Assembly (NCBI GenBank): GCA_022567365.1
Contig: JADFHG010000115.1
Location: 1-9,059, forward strand
Length of the DNA stretch: 9,059 nt
Source of the DNA: Planctomycetota bacterium
GTDB lineage: Bacteria; Planctomycetota; Phycisphaerae; UBA1845
Direction of reading: 5' to 3'
In this document: one piece after another, positions 5,972-9,059 of the stretch
Layout of the letters: the number at the start of each line of letters is the position of its first letter
Numbering within the stretch: the first letter of the stretch is position 1
Position numbers and translations under genes: made by a program
Notes under the pieces: model-generated
Told to the model about the DNA's origin: nothing
Databases searched by the model: none
What the model saw: the letters and a program-made list of their open reading frames with translations, nothing else

Positions 5972-6571
5972 TCAGGGGCTAGTGTAGTCTGCCACGCTGT
6001 TTGGATCTCATCGAGGACGGGGCGGGCGCGGCGGACTTTTTTGAGGATGGGCTCGGCCTTGCCGGTCCAGGTGAACAGCTGTGGGTCGTCGTTGTGTTTC
6101 TCGATGTCGTCTTCAATCGTTGCGATCAATTCCTTGACGCCGCGGAATGCACCGCACCAGATGCGGCTTCAGGCCGTTCGCTCGCCAGACCCGCGACACC
6201 GTCGAGGGGCTGGTGCCCAGCACATTGGCCAAGCTGGTCGTGCTCCAGTGGGTGGCGCTTGGCGGTTCGCACTGGGTCGTGTGTTCAACGATCTTTCGAG
6301 CCAGCGCCGTGTCGGCGGGTCGGCCACCACGCGACGCGTCTTTTTCCAGCCCGGACAGACCCCGTGTGACGAAGCGTCGGCGCCAACGTCCCACGATGGT
6401 GCGTTCGATGCCGAGTTGTTCGGCAATCTCGATGTTCTGTTTACCCTCGGCGGCCAACAGCACGATCCGCGCCCGCCGAACCAAGCGCGTCGGTGTCGTG
6501 CGTCCACGCGACCATCGCCGCAGCGTCGCCCGTTGTTCGTCGGTCAAGGTTACCTTCGGAGCCACTCGCAC
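5962..6571 (-). pseudogene. IS630-family transposase, N- and C-termini fused by a deletion
   Basis: GTG at 6571, with AGGAG ten bases upstream (6586-6582), starts VAPKVTLTDEQRATLRRWSR, an IS630 N-terminus. A helix-turn-helix region follows (RRARIVLLAAEGKQNIEIAEQ, then a GRWRRRF segment) and a second one near TSLANVLGTSPSTVSRVWRA. After NGLKPHLVR at base 6152 the family pattern breaks, and this frame ends in chance sequence at 6113. In a different frame, 6147-5962 encodes FRGVKELIATIEDDIEKHND, DPQLFTWTGKAEPILKKVRR and a short tail. That is a typical IS630 C-terminus. About 140 N-terminal and 61 C-terminal codons survive of an expected 340-360, so the DDE catalytic domain is gone and the join is out of frame. 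The protein cannot transpose, although the DNA-binding part alone might still be made. Confidence 0.8.
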
Positions 6572-6617
6572 GGATACCGCACTCCTTTCAAAGAATGCTA
6601 CCGGCAGGCAGGCTATA
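5979..6617 (-). mobile_element. IS630-family element, internally deleted
   Basis: The element holds only the two ends of an IS630-type transposase gene. Possible terminal inverted repeats are TGTAGTCTGCC at 5983-5993 and, on the opposite strand, TATAGCCTGCC at 6617-6607 (9 of 11 matches). IS630 elements insert at TA, and a TA lies at or near both ends, but the exact termini cannot be fixed by eye. At about 640 bp it is well short of a typical IS630 element of roughly 1.1 kb, in keeping with loss of the central catalytic part. Confidence 0.6.
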
Positions 6618-6720
6618 AGTTGCAGCATTTATGAGAAACCGCGTCTGGGGCCGTCCCAATTGGGGAGCCACGGTTGAATGGTCTGCGCCGTGCCGCACAG
6701 GCTTGGGCGGTGGCGAACGG

Positions 6721-6810
6721 CGTTGCCGGCGTATTCACGGGGAAAAACGGGTCATCCCGGTCGTTGCCGCTGTATTCACGGGGGGAAACGGGTCATCCCG
6801 GTCGTTGCCG
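6721..6810 (+). repeat. 41-bp direct tandem repeat, two copies plus a partial third
   Basis: The units at 6721-6761 and 6762-6802 are 37 of 41 identical, and a third copy starts at 6803 (CGTTGCCG) before diverging. Each unit contains GTATTCACGGGG and the small inverted repeat CGGG-TCAT-CCCG. The 41-bp period is not a multiple of three, so it is not a coding repeat. Confidence 0.85.
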
Positions 6811-7023
6811 ATGCGTGAATTGACCGCAGACTCGAGATCCACGGGTTTGCCACCTTCTCTTGGATGCACCCCTCGCCCCGGGACTCGGAATCGAGTTGCA
6901 ATGGCGGCCCGATACCGACATAATCAAGGTTCTGACTTCTCCCATGCGTCAGGGAGACGAGCGGCTCGCGTTCTTCAGGGATCGATCGTCACGGGCACGG
7001 GCTCCCATCGGGAGGTGCCGGGA

Positions 7024-7039
7024 GGTGGCATTAGCCACC
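7024..7039. repeat. Short palindrome GGTGGC-ATTA-GCCACC
   Basis: A perfect 6-bp stem with a 4-base loop lies in the noncoding region. It is followed by GTTGAAGAACCCGATGGCTT, which may belong to the same dispersed unit. Confidence 0.5.
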
Positions 7040-7151
7040 CGTTGAAGAACCCGATGGCTTGTTGGTCTACGTTTTAGGCGATCAACAGCCGCCAGGGGCG
7101 GCGGCGGTATCGTCAACGGACTGCCGGCGGCCGGCCCGTCGTCGGTGAAAA

Positions 7152-7170
7152 CACTGGCTGGAAGCCAGTG
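7152..7170. repeat. REP-like palindrome CACTGGCT-GGA-AGCCAGTG
   Basis: A perfect 8-bp stem with a 3-base loop, followed by CCACAC. On the minus strand it reads GTGGCACTGGCTTCCAGCCA, a sequence I recall as widely scattered in planctomycete genomes. It is too isolated from any gene end, and lacks a T-tract, to be called a terminator. Confidence 0.6.
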
Positions 7171-7259
7171 CCACACTTTTTCAGCGGAACGCCAGGGCAC
7201 TCGGTCGGATTACGTCGCCGCCGCAACCCATCGAAGAACGACGGGAGTGGGATGCGGCG

Positions 7260-7274
7260 CCGGTTGTCAACCGG
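7260..7274. repeat. Palindrome CCGGTTG-T-CAACCGG
   Basis: A perfect 7-bp inverted repeat around a single base. A one-base loop disfavours an RNA hairpin, so a cruciform, a protein-binding dyad or a decayed REP unit is more likely. It lies about 90 bp from the hairpin at 7152. Confidence 0.5.
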
Positions 7275-7502
7275 TAAGGACACCGAGCGAAAACCCCAGC
7301 GACACCTTGAACAGGGGGATTTCGTCGCGTTGGGTTTGGGTCGGGCATCCGAGGGTTCGGTTGCTCCACCGTTCGCGGTCTCTGGTGGCACGGAGATCGA
7401 TGACAAGCCCGACACGATGCGTCGCACGAAATTGATATGCCAATCACAGCCCATGCGTGTGGGTTGTGCCGTACTAGCATTTTCTTTTGATGGGAGAGAA
7501 CG

Positions 7503-9059
7503 ATGATGAGACAAAGGAAGAATCGTTGCTTTGTGTCGCTCACGGTTTCCATCGGTGTCGCGACCGCGGCACTCGCGTTGGGCGTGAGCGATTCCGATGG
7601 CGCGGTGGGCATTCGCCCGACCGGCGAATTGGTTGTGTCCGCGGAAGATGCGACGACCGCCGGCGGGGCGTGCAACGAGGGTGCGGGTGATTGTTGCGAA
7701 GCGAACGGCAGTCCGGGATGCAACGACATCAAGTGCTGCAATTTGGTCTGCTTCGACGACTTTTTCTGCTGCGTCGGGGTGTGGGACGACGCGTGTGCGA
7801 ACCTGGCCTCGGTTATATGCACGGTATGCGGAGGCACGGGCGGTCCGGCTCAAATCGCCACCGGTCCGGACTCCGCTATCGACGGCTACCTGCTGGTCAA
7901 ACCGGATGACTACGGTGCCTGGGCGACCCCGTTCAACGGCACCGACCCCGGTCCCAACGATGATCATTTCAATCCCCTCGGAGGCCTGCCGCTTCGTCAG
8001 GCGGCCTTTACCAGTGGACTCTTCCTTTTCGTGGGCGACACTCAGCGTGAGTTGCTGAGTGATATCGCGGACTGGCAGGGTATCATACCCTTCGACAGTA
8101 GCCTGAACCGCGTGGTCACCTCACCCGCCGTGGGATCGGATACCAACGATGACGGCATCTTCGACACGATGGTCAGTTCCTTCGATGTCTTCGGCGGGGC
8201 GACTAGTCTTTCGTTCGAGCTGACGCAGAAGGTGTTCATCGCCGGCGAGGGCATCGCCGTGGTTCAGCAGGACTACGTGATCACGAACAACAGCGGCGCG
8301 ATCGATTTCGTGTTGGTGAGTACGTTTGACGGCGATCTTTTCTGGATCGGCGACTTCGAGGACGACTCCGTCGGTACGCTCACCAACGGCATGCCCGGAC
8401 TCGATCGCTTCGTCTACGAAATGGAAGCGGGCAACACGGCCACAGCGATCACGCTCAGCAGCCCGCAGGGTGAATCGTATTATGGTGCCAAGCTCGGAAT
8501 CGACCCCGACGGGGGCGGCATTCCGTATGGGTTCGGTACGGACTTTCAGATTTGGGAGGCCTACGGCGTGCCCGATGGGTCCGGCGGCGCCGATGGATCC
8601 GATTGGAGAAACCACGTCGCGGCCGTCGGATATGACACTGATGGCGCGAGCGGAGCGTCGCCGCCGGGCTGCGGATCTCGCTGCGACGGATCGATGGGCC
8701 TCGAAATACCCGTCTCGCTCGCGAAGGGGGCGACTACGACGGTCATCGTCCTGCACACATACGGTACAAACGTACCGTTCTCGAGTGAAGAGGACATTGC
8801 GGTCGTATCGAGCGATCCGCCGGACGGCGCGATCGACGCCCGCCAGCCGAGCGAGCCGGACGGCAGCGCCCCGGACGGTTGGGATTCGATCACGCTGACG
8901 TTCGACGGCGATGCGGGCGGTGTCACCGTCGGTGACTTCACCGTTTCCGTTGATCCTCCGGGAACCGCGCCGATAATCATCGACGTCAGCACCGACGGAA
9001 CCGACGCGACACTCCAGTTCGATACCACGATCCCGCTCGAAGCGTGGACAATCGTAACG
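7503..9059 (+). CDS. Large secreted cysteine-cluster protein, 3' end beyond window
   Basis: An unbroken frame of 519 codons starts at ATG 7503, or at the adjacent ATG 7506, six or nine bases after GGAG (7493-7496). It runs off the window with no stop. Residues 1-33 form a signal peptide (basic MMRQRKNR, then VSLTVSIGVATAALALG). A cluster of 12 cysteines at residues 57-109 contains GDCCEANGSPGC, KCCNLVC, FFCC and VWDDACA, a pattern I know from many planctomycete secreted proteins of unknown role. A beta-rich region of about 330 residues follows, beginning near AIDGYLLVKPDDYGAW. The last visible part (WDSITLTFDGDAGGVTVGDF and PLEAWTIVT) resembles modules that in related proteins precede a dockerin-like C-terminus, but none is visible here. 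It is probably a cell-surface or exported structural protein. I cannot assign a biochemical function. Confidence 0.85.
   Translation, partial: MMRQRKNRCFVSLTVSIGVATAALALGVSDSDGAVGIRPTGELVVSAEDATTAGGACNEGAGDCCEANGSPGCNDIKCCNLVCFDDFFCCVGVWDDACANLASVICTVCGGTGGPAQIATGPDSAIDGYLLVKPDDYGAWATPFNGTDPGPNDDHFNPLGGLPLRQAAFTSGLFLFVGDTQRELLSDIADWQGIIPFDSSLNRVVTSPAVGSDTNDDGIFDTMVSSFDVFGGATSLSFELTQKVFIAGEGIAVVQQDYVITNNSGAIDFVLVSTFDGDLFWIGDFEDDSVGTLTNGMPGLDRFVYEMEAGNTATAITLSSPQGESYYGAKLGIDPDGGGIPYGFGTDFQIWEAYGVPDGSGGADGSDWRNHVAAVGYDTDGASGASPPGCGSRCDGSMGLEIPVSLAKGATTTVIVLHTYGTNVPFSSEEDIAVVSSDPPDGAIDARQPSEPDGSAPDGWDSITLTFDGDAGGVTVGDFTVSVDPPGTAPIIIDVSTDGTDATLQFDTTIPLEAWTIVT

Larger units (their letters stand above)
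5630..5978 (-). mobile_element. IS1380-family insertion sequence, 5' end remnant
   Basis: This is the upstream end of an IS1380-type element: leader, ribosome binding site and the first 77 codons of the transposase. The rest of the element, including its other terminus, is absent from the window. The outer end is placed at about 5978 because the reverse strand there begins CCCC, as many IS1380 termini begin with C-rich bases; this boundary is tentative. The inner boundary at 5630-5635 is where transposase similarity gives way to FG-GAP sequence. Confidence 0.65.
6618..7502. other. Noncoding, repeat-rich intergenic region
   Basis: No reading frame in this 885-bp stretch looks like a real protein. 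It contains a 41-bp tandem repeat, three perfect short hairpins and a 10-bp palindrome CCCAATTGGG at 6655-6664. Frames crossing it on either strand translate hairpins into peptides such as GTGFQPVF, which I associate with spurious planctomycete ORFs built on dispersed palindromes. The promoter of the gene at 7503 should lie near its right edge, but I cannot point to clear boxes. Confidence 0.55.

Noticed and set aside
6721..6810. Possible CRISPR array
   Set aside because: The units are directly contiguous with no unique spacers, there are barely more than two copies, and no cas gene is present.
6631..7077. 148-codon plus-strand ORF over the 41-bp repeats
   Set aside because: The repeat period is not a multiple of three, so successive copies encode different peptides. 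No family resemblance and no ribosome binding site.
7113..7967. 284-codon minus-strand ORF over hairpins and the secreted-protein start
   Set aside because: It translates the palindromes (GTGFQPVF) and then runs antisense to the signal peptide and cysteine cluster of the real plus-strand gene.
8121..9028. Minus- and plus-strand ORFs within the last kilobase (8121-8756, 8326-8898, 8561-9028)
   Set aside because: Shadows of the uninterrupted 519-codon frame from 7503, which has a signal peptide, a ribosome binding site and family-like motifs.

Overview
The window is high-GC bacterial DNA. It looks most like a planctomycete, probably near the Phycisphaerae. This is an inference from gene style rather than a marker gene: FG-GAP repeats of the HQKISDTEGG...LGDLDGDGVGDLAVGA type, a secreted protein with a G-D-C-C...C-C...W-D-x-x-C-A cysteine cluster, and noncoding palindromes of the CACTGGCT-GGA-AGCCAGTG kind scattered between genes.

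Layout. 1-492: an unrecognised gene, perhaps cut by the window edge. 493-675: a convergent intergenic region holding two inverted copies of a 23-bp palindrome-like unit. 676-2538 (minus): a full-length RecQ helicase. 2704-3906 (plus): ribonuclease D, divergent from recQ. 3910-4605 (plus): a putative lipoprotein-type SAM methyltransferase three bases after RNase D, so probably co-transcribed. 4606-4966: little recognisable content, with one weak small ORF. 4967-5971 (plus): a secreted FG-GAP repeat protein whose third repeat is cut off by transposon DNA.

5630-6617 holds two degraded insertion sequences side by side, both on the minus strand. The first is the 5' end of an IS1380-type transposase, with an intact ribosome binding site, a nonsense codon at position 20, and a break inside the FG-GAP gene. 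The second is an IS630-type transposase whose catalytic middle is missing, so its N- and C-terminal parts are joined out of frame. 6618-7502 appears noncoding and repeat-rich: a 41-bp tandem repeat and three perfect hairpins. 7503-9059: the start of a large secreted cysteine-cluster protein that runs off the window with no stop codon.

How the genes fit together. recQ and rnd are a divergent pair of nucleic-acid enzymes that both carry the HRDC domain, which was named after these two families. The second half is an accessory landscape of secreted repeat proteins and decayed mobile DNA. I do not see a convincing new defence or biosynthetic system. The best leads are the two transposon deletion junctions, the inverted repeat pair after recQ, and the apparently exported methyltransferase behind RNase D.
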